Assembly: GCA_029204225.1 (NCBI GenBank)
Contig: CM055093.1
Location: 18,898,041-18,962,040, forward strand
Direction: 5' to 3'
Length of the DNA: 64,000 nucleotides
From: Diphasiastrum complanatum
Lineage: Eukaryota; Streptophyta; Lycopodiopsida; Lycopodiales; Lycopodiaceae
Below are positions 46,351 to 58,210 of the stretch, one piece after another (within the stretch, counting starts at the first letter, position 1; each line of letters begins with the position of its first letter). Both the position numbers and the translations under genes were made by a program. A model generated the notes under the pieces. It had not been told where the DNA came from, did no database searches, and worked only from the letters and a program-made list of their open reading frames with translations.

Positions 46351-48060
46351 TCAATTCTGCTGTGATATGCTCACGATTGTTGGGTTTAATGGAGATGGTT
46401 AGTTCTCGAATGAGAAAGCTATGCCAGTCATATGGCACAACTGAGGGGCCAAGGAATTCCAGAAGGATTCCACTATCTGACTCAGCAGCTTGGACTGGAT
46501 CCTATCCTTGCAAAATGCTGAAATAACTAGAAAGTTATTCAATAGATGCGCAACCGCCTGAATGATGGGTTCCGTGATAGCATCTATCAGGTAACCATTG
46601 TTAGTCTGGATTGGGATTTCTGGTGCAGTTTGGGTGACAAAAGGTTTGATCAGGATTTTTGCTTGACAATGGGATATGGGCTAATGGTCACCGGACATAA
46701 TGCCAATGGTGACCATCGAGTTTGCATTAATCATGACCTTGTACGTGGTACCTTAATACAGGAAGTGGAAGCGTGTCTTTGGCGCTTCCCAAGTGGCGTA
46801 AGCATGAAGGGCGAGGCCCATGTTAATCTTAGAATAGAAAAGCGCTGAGAAAAATCCCATTGTCTCAAGAAGTGGGCCAGCTGTCTATAGCCATGGTTGG
46901 ATCAGAGCGTTAAAGAGTAAGGGGCAAATTTGTGTGGCCTCGGAGATTTCACGCTAGATCACTTGCTTAGTGCTGGAGTCTTCAGAAGATGAGGAGACCA
47001 TGTTAGGAGTGATAGTTAGAGGACGAAAAAGTAGAAAAAATGGTGGAAAAGGTAAAAAGGTGTGAAAACGACAAAAAATTGTGAATAACGGGTGTTGGAT
47101 GGCAAGAACTGAAGTTCAGAGCGCAGATCTGTGTTCAGTATGAGTAGATGATAGCTGGTAGGAAGTTTGATCGTAAACAAAGAACTTGAAAATTTTAGTG
47201 TAAATTTCAGCAAAGGTTCGTTAGCAAAGGTGACAAATGAATTTAGAGAGCGTATTAGGTGAAATCCACTTTTCCTTGCTTAGTCCACCCAAATTTTGAC
47301 AGGGACCTTCTTCACAAAATTCTAAGACCTCATGAAAGTCTGCGAGAGTTCAAAAGGTGATTTGACTACCATGCGAAGGTTTTACGAGGGTTCAGACTAT
47401 CTGTGAGGGTTCAACTCTCGCAGGAAGTCATATCTCGCACAACATGTTCTTGTGATTGTTTATTCAAGATCAGACCATATAGGCAGACTAATTTCACTGC
47501 TCTGATTTCATTTAGATGCCTTGCGAGGGTTGGTAGAATGATCTTGATGTTCTACGAGGGTTCTGAAGATTCAGCTTCTGAGAACTCCTACACACACTAA
47601 AAAAATGATGATTCCTCTATCAAGAACTCTCGTAGAGATTTTAATGGATGCATTTGGGTCAGATCTAGTGATTGTCCAAGTTTCAAGAGCTATCTCCCAG
47701 AGGATCTCCAAAAATCCTGAAAAAAGTGCTCTTCTAGAGTGTTTTTTGACGAGATCTTGAGATTTTCTGATTTTTAACTTTTGAAAACTGGTAATCAGCT
47801 TCATCCATGCTGGATCTGACTGTTGATAGTTCTCTGAAAGTTCTGATGGACTTCTGGTAACAGATCCATTAGTTTTTGGTGAATTTTGTTCTTAATTTGC
47901 CATAGTTACTGAGATGGAGGTCTCTGATATGCAAATTAAGGGGGCTTATTAGCATAATCTGATGATCCGTTTCCTCCTTGATGGATTTCTCCAATCTTAC
48001 TAGATCTGGCCAAATCTTGATGGATCTAGCTTGATTTGGCTTGATCTTCCTAGATCTAGT
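46351..48060. other. Repeat-like stretch without recognisable gene
   Basis: Only short ORFs; none recognised. The words TACGAGGGTTC, TGTGAGGGTTC and TGCGAGGGTT recur between 47340 and 47570, and AGATCTAG-type words between 47995 and 48065. It probably belongs to the non-coding 3' part of the gypsy element whose integrase end follows on the minus strand. Confidence 0.4.
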
Positions 48061-48072
48061 GATGATGGTCTA

Positions 48073-48640
48073 TCAAAATAGCTTTTCGTAATGTGCCACT
48101 ACCAATCTGGATCTATCTAACTGTGGTGGCCTAAACTTGTGCAACTGGCTACCATTGATGGGTGTATCAAATGGTGTCCCATCTAGCTTCTGTAAATTCA
48201 CGGCTCCATGATTAAGAATTTCCTTGATCCGATAAGGACCTTCGCCTATGAATTTTAATTTTCCTTTGATCGCCTTCATTTTATACATCAAGACCAGATC
48301 TCTGGAGCGAAGATCCTTCTTTTGTAACCTGAGATCGTGCCATGCTTTGCGTCTTTCCTTGTCAGATGCTAGTGCATGAACAACTAGTAAGCGTGTTTCA
48401 TAGAGTTTATGCAGAGCTTCGTGGCGTAGTTGTAGAGATTTGGATTCATTCAGACGTTGCATTGTAGCAAACCTTAATGAAGGGACTAAAAACTCTACTG
48501 GCATCACAACATCCTAACCATATACCAATTGGAAAGGTGTTTGATCAGTGCTTTCCTTATATGTTGTTGAGAATGCCCACAGAGCAGCATGCAACATATG
48601 TTCCCAATCTGATCTGCTAGCTTCAACTATTTTCGTGAGC
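48073..48640 (-). pseudogene. Ty3/gypsy integrase C-terminal fragment
   Basis: The minus strand from about 48640 reads WEHMLHAALWAFSTTYKEST and DQTPFQLVYG, one TAG, then DVVMPVEFLVPSLRF. It continues as the 48507-48073 ORF: RKAWHDLRLQKKDLRSRDLV, GEGPYRIKEILNHGAVNLQK, GSQLHKFRPP. The ALWA-RTT-K--T--TPF-LVYG and G-W-GPY-I patterns are those of gypsy integrase ends of the Athila/Tat kind. The upstream part is cut off by the copia LTR at 48719. Confidence 0.88.
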
Positions 48641-48718
48641 ATGCTACACAACAAGATCTTATTGGATGATTCTGCTTCCCATTACCACGAGGGTAATAAG
48701 GCATACTGGTTCTATGGA

Positions 48719-48989
48719 CTTAGAATTTGCTTCGAATAGGAACACAGATCATGCTACACAATAACACAGACAGAAAACACTCTCCACAACAAGCTCACAT
48801 AGCAACTGTATTTCTCAAAATGAAATTACACTGTACATATAGTTGTTCACTCAGGCAACCCATGCATGACCCAGGTTGCCGTTGGTGGGACGCGTGTCCC
48901 GTCGACTTGCCTCGTGGCGAGGCCAGCTGATCCTTATCAATTGATAGGACCCACAGTACAGTAACATAGTGATTCTACTTTAATTCTAA
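48719..48989 (-). repeat. Copia A 3' LTR (minus orientation)
   Basis: Matches the LTR at 62355-62560 (CTTAGAATTTGCTTCG... to ...TTTAATTCTAA). On the minus strand it follows the purine tract TTTAAGGGAGAGAG (complement of 48990-49003). It carries about 68 bp that are deleted from the 62355 copy. Termini TTAGAATT and AATTCTAA form a short inverted repeat. Confidence 0.88.
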
Positions 48990-49084
48990 CTCTCTCCCTT
49001 AAAGTAGAGTCTACTTTTTATACAGTCATATACATAGCTTTAAAGTCAACAAATTTTAAGTACAGAAAGTTTTGATCTAATTGT

Positions 49085-50285
49085 TGCTATGTAATGTCGT
49101 GGGATTTTTCTGCATCATGCCAACTTCTTCCAAGATTTGTCTCAACCATATATCTTCATGTGCTGCACTACACATTGCCTTATACTCTGCTTCTGTGGTG
49201 GATAGAGCAATTGTACTTTGCTTCTTACTAGACTAGGAAAAGCAACTACCACAAAACTGGAATACATACCCTTTGGTGGATCTACGATCATCATAGTCAC
49301 CTCCCCAATCCACATCCATATAGCCGCACAACTCAGGTAAACCATCATGCTTCCTGTAAATCAAGCCATAATCTGAAGTGCCTTTCACATAACGCAAAAT
49401 GTGTTTAGCTGTCTTCCAATGCGTTTCCGTAGGTGCTGCCATAAACTGACTTATAATGCCAACAACATAGCATATATCTGGTCTAGTCGTTGTCAGGTAA
49501 ATCAAGCTCCCTACTAACTGCCTATGCAACGTAGCATCAAATGACTGTGACTCATCAAGCTTCGAAAGCCTTTTACCTAGTTCAATAAGAGTATTCACTG
49601 GTTTGCAATCCTTCAACCTAACCTGTGCATCAACTCTTTGACATACTTCACATGTGTTGAACCCACTTCGTGTCCTTTTTGCCACACCTCTACTCCAAGG
49701 CAATAATACATCAGGTTGAGATCTGTCATCTCGACTTGTTCCATGAGATCTTTCTTGATCATATCTATCATCTCTTGATTATTTCCCGTAATAATCAAGT
49801 CATCAACATAAAGAGCAATCAAAGCAACCATACCATAAAAGCATAAGACATATAGATTTGGATCAGAATGTGTTCTCACCATTCCCTTTGAACAAAAGTA
49901 GGCATCAATCCTGCTATATTACCCACGTGGTGCCTGTTTAAGGCCATAAAGTGCTTTCTTCAAGCGACATACTTTATTTTCCTGTCCCTTCGCTACAAAG
50001 CTTTCAGGTTGATCCATGAACACCTCTTCTTCTAACTCACCATTTAGAAAAGCAGATTTCAATCCATCTGATGCAAAGGCCAACCAAAATGTGAAGTAGA
50101 CGTAGAGTATTCCACTTACATACTGGCACAAAGGTCTCCTCATAGTTGATGCCTTTACTTTGTGCATATCCTTTGATCACCAATCTTGCCTTGTGCTTTG
50201 CTATACTTCCATTTGCATGGCACTTAGTCCTGTATACCCATTTGCAACTAGTGGGTTTCTTGCCAACTGGTGGTAAGGGCTTCCT
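49085..50285 (-). pseudogene. Copia A RT (3' part) and RNase H
   Basis: On the minus strand from 50285: [40 protein letters not shown], then (frameshifted) [49 protein letters not shown] (catalytic box intact), YCLGVEVWQKGHEVG, SLIYLTTTRPDICYVVG and LCGYMDVDWGGDYDDRRST. RNase H breaks off near 49100, where about 200 bp are deleted relative to copia B. It is the continuation of the part ending at 58386, with 8.1 kb of foreign DNA between. Confidence 0.93.
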
Positions 50286-50510
50286 GTACTAAGCTGAGTA
50301 CAGAACAAGAAAATGTACATCAATGCATGGATAAATGGTGGGGGTTGTCAAGTCTCCTGTACATTCAGTAGAAAAGTTAAAACTTGATCAAAATTCTATG
50401 ACTGCACAAGAGATGATTTAAAACCACAAAGCCTTGATGTGGTCAAGCTCTCAATCACGAAGTTCCATATGTTAAAGGACCAATTAACAATATTTAATTA
50501 AATCTCATAT

Positions 50511-50710
50511 CTACCCTCCATGACAATGAGACAAAGCTGCTAGGCAAATTTTTTTTTCCTAGCAGCATTGTTCGCCGCCGAGCAATGTTGCCAGGCAAAT
50601 GTTTTTTGCCTGGCATCCCTCCATGTGAAATGCTTGCTCGCTGATTGAAGTGAGGTTTCTTTCGCTGTCAGGCAAATTTTCTTTTGCCTGGCAGCACTGC
50701 ATGTGAGCTT
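50511..50710. repeat. Left hairpin repeat cluster
   Basis: CTCCATGACAATGAG is followed by GCTGCTAGG...CCTAGCAGC (50536-50566), an imperfect ATTGTTCG/CGAGCAAT stem (50567-50586), GTTGCCAGGCAAA...TTGCCTGGCA (50587-50614) and CTGTCAGGCAAA...TTTGCCTGGCAG (about 50667-50697). Its first 100 bp match the reverse complement of about 58110-58207, including CTCCATGAC. Confidence 0.8.
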
Positions 50711-50929
50711 CACGTTGGGCAAGATTAACCCATCATCACTAACTTGCTAGTTGGGCATCTCAGCCACGGAATTGGATACCAGAGTCAGGAGGTTCGTGAG
50801 GAACTGGTAATTCATTAATGTTCTAGAGATAAGAGATTTATTTGGTTACATTCGTTTATTCCTCTACTTCTGTTTTGCTTCAATTCCTCCTACTGAGGTA
50901 GGCGCTGCCTACTCAACACAGCCCCACAA

Positions 50930-51180
50930 GCAGACGCACAATGCCTGACAGCTTTGCCTCATCACCATGGAGCGCTGCCAGGCAAATTTTTTTTGCCTAA
51001 CAGCATTGCTCGCCAGGCAAAACACCAAATGCGATGAGGAGGGAGCGTTGAGGGAAGGAGAGAGCGTTGCCAGACAATTTTGTTTTGCCTGGCAATGAAA
51101 CCAACCTCAATGAGACTTTTCTATCAGCGCTACCAAACAAAAAAAAATTTGCCTAGCTTTCTCAGGCAGAAAACTGCAGC
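50930..51180. repeat. Second hairpin repeat cluster
   Basis: Related stems: CGCTGCCAGGCAAA...TTTGCCTAACAG (about 50973-51003), CATTGCTCGCCAGGCAAAA, GTTGCCAGACAA...TTGCCTGGCAA (about 51067-51095) and a decayed AGCGCTACCAAACAAA...TTTGCCTAGCTTT. Same GCCAGGCAAA/TTTGCCTGGC core as the other clusters. Confidence 0.75.
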
Positions 51181-52391
51181 GGGCCTCTTCATCCACAAAA
51201 GGCCATAGCTTCATTGAGGCAGACATGAAAAAGTTCTAAGAAAACTCAGAAATGCCTGCCCAAACTTAGATCTAACCTGTTTGCAAACGCTTCTCCGTAT
51301 CGAAGCTAATCCTATGTCACCCCTCCTTCCAATAGAAGCTCCTCCTTCATCGCTCTTGAAAAGTGAATTTGCATTCACCATGAAGAGCATAAAGTGCTTT
51401 CATGAAGAAGAAGAAGTGCTAAAACCTCAGAAACCTAAAACCTAATAACCAATGAGCTTGTAAACCCTAAAACCTAATCACCAATGAGCCCATCGAGTTG
51501 AATGCATCCATGCATCATGTATATTCAAAAGACAATAGTCTAAAATATCAAATACATTTTGCTAAACATAAATTTTTTTATAAAATAAAATTTCTATCAA
51601 TTTTTTAAAAGTTAACATCCTGCATTATATCTTTGCAGTTGATTTTTGAGAAAAGTTGCAAATTCCATTTTTATACTATGTCAATTTTCTCGAACAGTCA
51701 AGAATGACAACTTGCAAGTAGTTGTAGAGGCCTCGTGGCTATTGATAGGACAGTTAGGACTAGTATGATATACCATGTTGTTCTTTCTCCCGCGATACTA
51801 GGTATTAGGACTCATTTTGAGAGCTGGGATATTGAGAGCTGGGCGTAGGAAGCATAATTGTACAGTCCAACTCATGTTCTTACATGGGGTCATTAATGGT
51901 CGGTGAGTTGGGCTCAAGGAATCCAATATATATATTCTTAGTTTCGTTCTCCCATAAATCGCTATAACTGATCCAAGAATTGGACTAAATCATTAACTTA
52001 AGAAAGGGAGCAACAAGTTATTCATATCATGGGTTTATCAAGGGGTTGTAAAATAATTTTGAATTTTGGTACTTTTTCTAACCGGGTCTAATTCTTGATG
52101 GGATTGTATAGCTCTCTTGGAAGCTAGTTTGTGACAATTGAAAGTGGCTGTCATAATTGGCAGAAAAGCCCATTCCCATAATAATGTAGCTAAATTTCAA
52201 TAGTCGTCTGGAGGAGCAATGATGACTGGTACTGGCATGGAAATTTCCTCCCTCTACAATAGATGGAGCTTTATTGGTTGATAGACGATGGAATGTGATT
52301 CACACACTGTTGTAATCGTAGTTCTCCAAAACCTATACTGAGATTTCCATTTCGTGTTGTTCCATATGCAAGAATCAATCCATCAACAAGC
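51181..52391. other. Transposon interior upstream of the transposase, no gene seen
   Basis: AT-rich with short ORFs only. The phrase (AA)ACCTAA(A/T)AACC(A)AATGAGC occurs twice (about 51434-51490). It may hold the promoter of the plus-strand transposase gene. Confidence 0.4.
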
Positions 52392-54798
52392 ATGGATCAA
52401 CAGGTCGACTTAACCTTGACCACCTCTAGTGAGGATGAAAGAACTGCTCACATTACAAAGATGAATGTGGGTGAAAATCCAGTTGGCTAGCCTGCACTAT
52501 CAATTTTGCAGTTGTTCCAAAATTTGCCTGTGTCAAGCAAGCTGCAAAAAATCGTCGAGCTTTGTGGAGGTCCTAAGACAGTGAACGAAATGCCCAGAGA
52601 ATACAATGGAGATTAGATGTTTGAGTTTCCACCGTCTCACATGCCAGGCATGGAGGGCATGCAAAGGGCATTTGACTGTCACAACTGGATTCGCTACACA
52701 ACTTCCACAATGTAGAAATTTCCAGAGGTGGTTCGCTTATCCACATGTGGTGGTGCATTTGAGTGTCGCAATATCAATTGTAGTTATTTAATGTCATTTG
52801 GGAAGAAAAATTCCAAACACTTTTCTGGAAGATTGATGACAAGTGTCCAATAGGACTCGTTCCACATGATGTTTGTAGCATGAAGTGTCAACACTGTACT
52901 CATCCACCCCATTGTGTGAAACATTGTGTAGCTAGGATTTATTACTGAATTCCGAACGACACGAGATATACTAGAATGGCCATACACTTGGGTTTCCAGA
53001 ATCATGAGTTTGAAATTGGAGATTTATATGTCAACACTGTAAGAGCACAAGATTTTGTGATGAAAAGGGCGTCACATAACATAATGGATAAACCAAAGAG
53101 AATTCAAAAGGACTTGGCCAAGGAGTTGATTTCAGACCACCTGCTGGCAGCATCATCATCATCATCATCATCTCCTATAGATTCTACCAGGCTCGATGAA
53201 TTGTTGTCCTTGATTGAGCCAACAAGAAACAATCGAAGGTACGTCATGTGTGAATTTCTAGTTAGTCGTTTGTGTTTTGATATATGTGTGAACAATAGAC
53301 TTTACAGTGTTCTGATGATTGATTGTTGCAGATTGAAGAAATGGATAACATTGGCAAGGAAGGAATTGCAGCCTGTCGATCTATCCCATGAAATAACTTC
53401 CTTTTTATATTTAAAAGAACATCGTGCTTACCAATTCTTCCATGGATCATTGTTCCCTGGACAATTACATGACAGAATAGATAGATGTCATGTTTCAAGA
53501 TGTGGACTTCTGGGCCAACATCTGGAGTAGAACTGGTACAATGAATGCAACCAGGAAATGATCTATCAAGATCTTGGTGTTTCTCTGATCATGTTCATCG
53601 AATTAAAGACTGGGTCACAATGACAGCCCATGTCTATGACATACGATACGAATCTGTACATTTATAGTTGTCTCAATATTAGAGCAAATGTTTGTCTCAT
53701 CCATTGTGTGCTTTGTTTTGCAGAAACCAGTCCATGAAAACTATTGCAATATGTGATATGAAGGTTGAAGATATTCAAGCACAACTGTTATTTTGGGAGC
53801 TGTTGAATCGTGTTATATCTAATCATTTGTGTGATCCAGTCACATTTCGAGGGTTTAGGGCAAATGAGGCCCAATCAAACTGGAATGTTGTGTGCATTGT
53901 TTATGGAAAGGATGCTGACACACCAATGGTTGAAAAAGAAAGATTGTGTTTGTTTCATTTTATGGATAGTGTGACTAAGCACAATACAAAGTACATAAAA
54001 CAACTGTCTAGAGACGATCATATCGCTTTATGCTTGCAGTGGCGAAATGCAACAGATCGTGATGTTGCAGACATGATATACAATAAAATAACTGCATGGT
54101 GAAAATTGGGTAATGTGTACGAGAACTGTTTGAACGAATTGGAGAGCTGGCTAGCATGGTGGAAAAATCAAATCCATAGATGGGAAAAATTTGTTGTTAC
54201 AGTATGTTGTGTTTTTCTATGTATTTTGCTGCATTAAATTTGGTTTTTTTCAAATGGATATAATCAACAAGTCTGTGTGCCACAGATGATGGATCATGGT
54301 GATCAGGCAGAGGTGCCAACGACAAATCTATGCGAGGTGGTCCACAATGTTTGGCAAAGAGTGGACAACTACAATTTAAGCTGACAATTTATGAAGCTGC
54401 AGTGGGGGATTTGGCCAATGCAATATTGCAAAGTGCACGGGAGAAGTCTTTCTTGGCTGGCCAGTACATTGGTCAAGGACCCACCTTCCAAAAGAGTGCG
54501 CTCGAGAAAGAGAGCTTCAATTGTTGGTGCTTCATTCTCTGAAAGAATTAATGAGTTTGTTGAACATATTGATTTGGCCAGACAAGACTCAGATGTTAAT
54601 GAACCAATTCAGACTGTCAGACACAAGAGGCCAGCGCAACAATGGAATGTTGATAGTGAGAACGTGTCTCATCGTTCAGATATAGAATACGTGCAAAGGG
54701 TATCTGCAAAGAATAAATCCAATCTTCGATGTTCCAATCAACCAGGAATATCGAATATACCATACGACATGATGGGCCAAGCTAATCTACAACTTTAA
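52392..54798 (+). pseudogene. MULE-like DDE transposase relic of an unassigned plant family
   Basis: From ATG 52392 the coding sequence is followed through several stops, frameshifts and introns. In order: an N-terminal zinc-binding part (LSTCGGAFECRNINCSYLMS; PIGLVPHDVCSMKCQHCTHP; HCVKHCVARIYY; MAIHLGFQNHEFEIGDLYVN), a Ser-run linker, RRLKKWITLARKELQPVDLS, then the core: FSDHVHRIKDWVTMTAHVYD, MKTIAICDMKVEDIQAQLLF (Asp), FRGFRANEAQSNWNVVCIVY (Glu) and CLFHFMDSVTKHNTKYIKQL with the C-x-x-H seen in MULE transposases. Then come LCLQWRNATDRDVADMIYNK, LTIYEAAVGDLANAILQSAR and a tail (VRHKRPAQQWNV) to TAA. This is the order of MULE/FAR1-like enzymes. The SWIM domain expected at the C terminus is missing. 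Several stops are TAG or TGA. Inactive; exact superfamily unassigned. Confidence 0.6.
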
Positions 54799-57481
54799 AA
54801 CCTTGCTATGACTGGTGAGTGGGTAGTGTGCAGGTCGAGCAAATACAAATTCCTCACGTTGTCGCTTGGCACTCGGAGTCACAACCAAAGATGGGTCCAT
54901 AGATGGAGCCCCTACATGTTCCTTCCCCTTACGACCCACTCTAGCGAAACGTTGTCTAGGCACTACATCAGGGCCAGGCAATTCTATTTCTTTCAATCTT
55001 GTCTCCAATTTAGCGCCCATCTCAACTTCTGTGTGTGGTACGTCAACGTCCACACTAGGGGTAGACAAAGCTCCACTGCTATGCATGTGATAGCTTTCCA
55101 TTTCATTTTCCGGGCAAGAACCTTCTAGAAAATCAATCCACCAGGGATTGTTTGTTCTCTCCCACTCACTTAGACTTCTTTTGGCACATAAATGATAATC
55201 ATCACAGTACATACAAGCCTCTTTATCTTGTCTCTGTGTCCAAAGTTTGAAGTACGATGGCATCTTTTTAACCTTTTTCTTTCTTACAAGATATGCAATG
55301 TACCTGCAATGCACAATAAAACACTGTTATACTCCAAAAATTTAGTGTGCAAATTTTGCCTCTAGTTGTACAAATAAAAAATGAATATTTTATTTACCTC
55401 CATACAACTCTTTTTGCACTTACGTTTGGTTGCTCTTTGGCACCTTTTGATAAATCCATGTCGCACTCAATAGCAACAAACATTTTTCATCTATATTGCA
55501 ATTTGAAATATGTGAAATAATCTTCTAGTGACTCATCATCACCAATATGCAATGGCCCTAACAATGTAAAATTTTGCAAAAGGCTCTTATTTTTCAACAA
55601 TGAACATGATGTATAAGCACAAGTAGAATCGATTATTATGGTCGATGCTATATTACTTGGAATGTTATCTACTATCAGAGTGAGATATGGAACAAAATAT
55701 TGATCCAAATTGCAAAAACATTTCAAATACTTACGTAAAGCCATACACTTTGCTAGCACTTTGTTTGCTATTTCTAGTAAACACTCCAGCCAAGTTTCTT
55801 TGGCAACCCATAATCTGAATTTTTTCACTTTTGGGGATACCAAATTGGCCGCTCATTGGACCAATACACCACTTTAGCCACTTGTATTTAGTATCATTTG
55901 AAACTGAAGAACAATGCAAGGAATGTAGCTCTTCCAAGCCAAGTGTGATCCCCATGCTTGATATTTCAGTATTGGTCACCAATTCAAACCATTCATTCCC
56001 CAACACATGGTTCACTACACCCAACATCTTTCCCATCCTGTTCATCCATCTATACTAAACAATAGACTCTGCATCTTTTATAGTCTTGTGCACCTTGTCT
56101 GTGCCGGAAAGAAACTTGGCTCTAATGTCATCCATCTCTTGTGCAATGTCATTCTACAAATCAACCATGAATCCACATCAATCAAGAACACAACATAACA
56201 TTCTTGCAGCAAATTACTTGCTTTTTCATAAATAAATTGGCACACAAATTTGCATACCTCATACAACACTCTAGCGAGCATATAACGTGTTAGAGGATAC
56301 CACATGCTATTTCCATGTTTCAATTCGATCGCTCGAATCTTCTCCACCTCGGCCAATTATGTCTTTGTAAATTTAAGCTTGAAATACTCAAATGAGCACT
56401 CACACAATCGTCAAACACCATACAACTGATCGCCCAGCTCGGTCTTAACAATTCCTATCTCGTTAATTATGGTACAAAAAGGACAACAATTTAACAAACA
56501 CATTACTCAAGTAATCAATGCAAAAAAAAGATTACTGAAAATAGTGGAGATGTTTAATATACACATTGATTTGATTCATAGAAGATAGGAGCGCCATTCC
56601 ACTTTCGACGTCTGGCTCGATGAAGCTAGCTCGTACTAAGACATGTCTGCTAATATCACATGCAAAATCCTCATGTATGGCATCCATCCAACCTGTAGCC
56701 CGATGATTTTCGTCCCAACAAATGAACATGCGGCCTTGCATGTCACTCCAGGATGGGTCTTGTGAGATAGCTTCATCAAAGTTGACACTCAATTGTTCCC
56801 AAATGGGGTCCCAAAAAGCTTTTACATGATCTTTCACAAGGACACTCTGACCTGAGGGTGTTGCCATTGACAATATAAAGTCACCTTTTTCCATTAAGTA
56901 TCCATCTTCTCCAAATATACATTTCATACGCAGCCTTTGTTTTCCAATAGTTCGTATAGCTTTATGTGGCAAAATTTGACACAAAGGAATCAAAGGGGGT
57001 GGAGAGTCTCGACTTACCCTCAATCGAGCCATTGTCACTGACAACATATCCAAATGGAATGTCAAAGGCACATTACCTATCTCGTCAGCTAGCATGGACT
57101 TCTTTCTACCCCTCTTACCTCCCAAATTGGCCACTTCTCCAGTTTCGTGGGCATCATCAACATCTGCTGTTATTGTAGCTATCTCCATAAGTGATTGGGA
57201 TGCTTGCGTAAGCTCAACATCCTCTGGGCATGCTTGACTTTTTGTAATGGGCATCTCATCAGTTGGTTCTGTAAAACCCGTGTCATGAAGTGCCTAGAAA
57301 CAACAATAAAGTGTCACATATATTGAAGTCATTGCTACCACTCACAAAAGAATGCAATGACAAAAAACAAATACCACATACTCACATCCTCTGGCAAAGT
57401 TTCATTTGAAAGTGGCACATTGGTTCCATCCATTTGTTCTAATTGCAAAAATATTCTCGCTTGTGATCTTGTCAAAACCAT
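54787..57481 (-). CDS. Multi-exon gene with ParB-like domain, partner of the transposase (partly broken)
   Basis: Probable exons (minus): 57481-57386 (MVLTRSQARIFLQLEQMDGT), 57293 to about 56565, about 56452-56258, 56153-55398 and 55303-54787, at GT-AG borders such as GTGAGT after 57386. Exon 2 is open for 243 codons. After a Gly/Lys/Arg-rich patch (GGKRGRKKS) it has LIPLCQILPHKAIR, FGEDGYLMEKGDFILSM and MFICWDENHRATGWMDAI (about residues 134-235). The order I-pL--I-p, Gy---, then DxNHR-A resembles ParB/Srx N-terminal domains (usual motif DGNHR; here DENHR). Exon 3 has two stops in a well-kept context (LAEVEKIRAIELKHGNSMWY); exon 4 has stops and one frameshift; exon 5 is open, with a Cys/His patch (CMYCDDYHLCAKRSL). 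Function unknown; DNA binding is plausible. Its 3' end overlaps the transposase 3' end by about 12 bp. Confidence 0.5.
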
Positions 57482-58004
57482 ACTGTCCAATCAACTCACC
57501 AATTGTTAGAATTACAAAATTTATGTGGTGACCACAATACATAAATTTTCAAGGTAACCAAAGGTAGTCCATCTCTCCGATTAACGCCTTGCAAGAGCTA
57601 TCAAAGTTTCTAGATCCCAAACAACAAGACGTATGTGCCTGTATACAACATGAACACAAAACCAGTCATGTCATTGATATATAGAGCGAACACAAAACCA
57701 GTCATCATTGATATACAGTTTGTATTACATATTTTACTAACTTATATATACACATATACCAGAAGTCTTTTAAGAAACCTCACTTTAAGATATCTACCAA
57801 CTTAAAAATCGTAGGGCAATATCCTATTTTATTTAACGGCTTGGATAATCTATCTAGCAACATATAATTAATAGGGAAAAATCTTACAGAGAGGGAAGCT
57901 TAGGCTACAATAATGCAGATTAGGGTAGTCGCAATCTTCACAGACATGGATTATGTTTTCAAGAGCATTAGCTTAACAATCCTTGGAACCATATGGCAGA
58001 GCTG
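57482..58004. other. Upstream region of the ParB-like gene
   Basis: AT-rich spacer between the minus-strand start codon and the right hairpin cluster; probably the promoter of the minus-strand gene. No ORF recognised. The phrase GCGAACACAAAACCAGTCAT occurs in two near copies (about 57655 and 57688). Confidence 0.4.
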
Positions 58005-58210
58005 CCAGAGCAATTTTTTTTTGCCTGGAAACATTGCTCGTCGGCGAGCAATGCTAGCAGGCAAAAAAATTTGCCTGGCAATCCTCCATGGCGATGATTG
58101 AGGCATCATTGCCAGAAAAAAAATTTCTGCCTGGCAGCATTGCTCGCCGGCGAGCAATGCTGCCAGGCAAAAAAATTTGGGTTTGGCAGATCAGCCTCAT
58201 CGTCATGGAG
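58005..58210. repeat. Right hairpin repeat cluster with perfect 40-bp palindrome
   Basis: 58129-58168 is a perfect palindrome whose left arm is GCCTGGCAGCATTGCTCGCC. A second, less perfect one (CATTGCTCGTCGGCGAGCAATG) is centred near 58043, and GCAGGCAAAAAAATTTGCCTGGC lies at about 58058-58080. The outer end (GTCATGGAG near 58203-58211) is the inverted counterpart of CTCCATGAC at the left end of the insertion. Confidence 0.88.

Noticed and set aside
50281-50305. Hairpin CTGTACTAAGCTGAGTACAG at the left insertion edge as a Helitron end
   Set aside because: No CTRR terminus next to it, no TC start at the other edge and no Rep/helicase gene in the insert.
50540-50722. Minus-strand 60-codon ORF rich in Ala, Lys and Cys
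   Set aside because: Falls entirely within the hairpin repeat cluster; no protein-like features.
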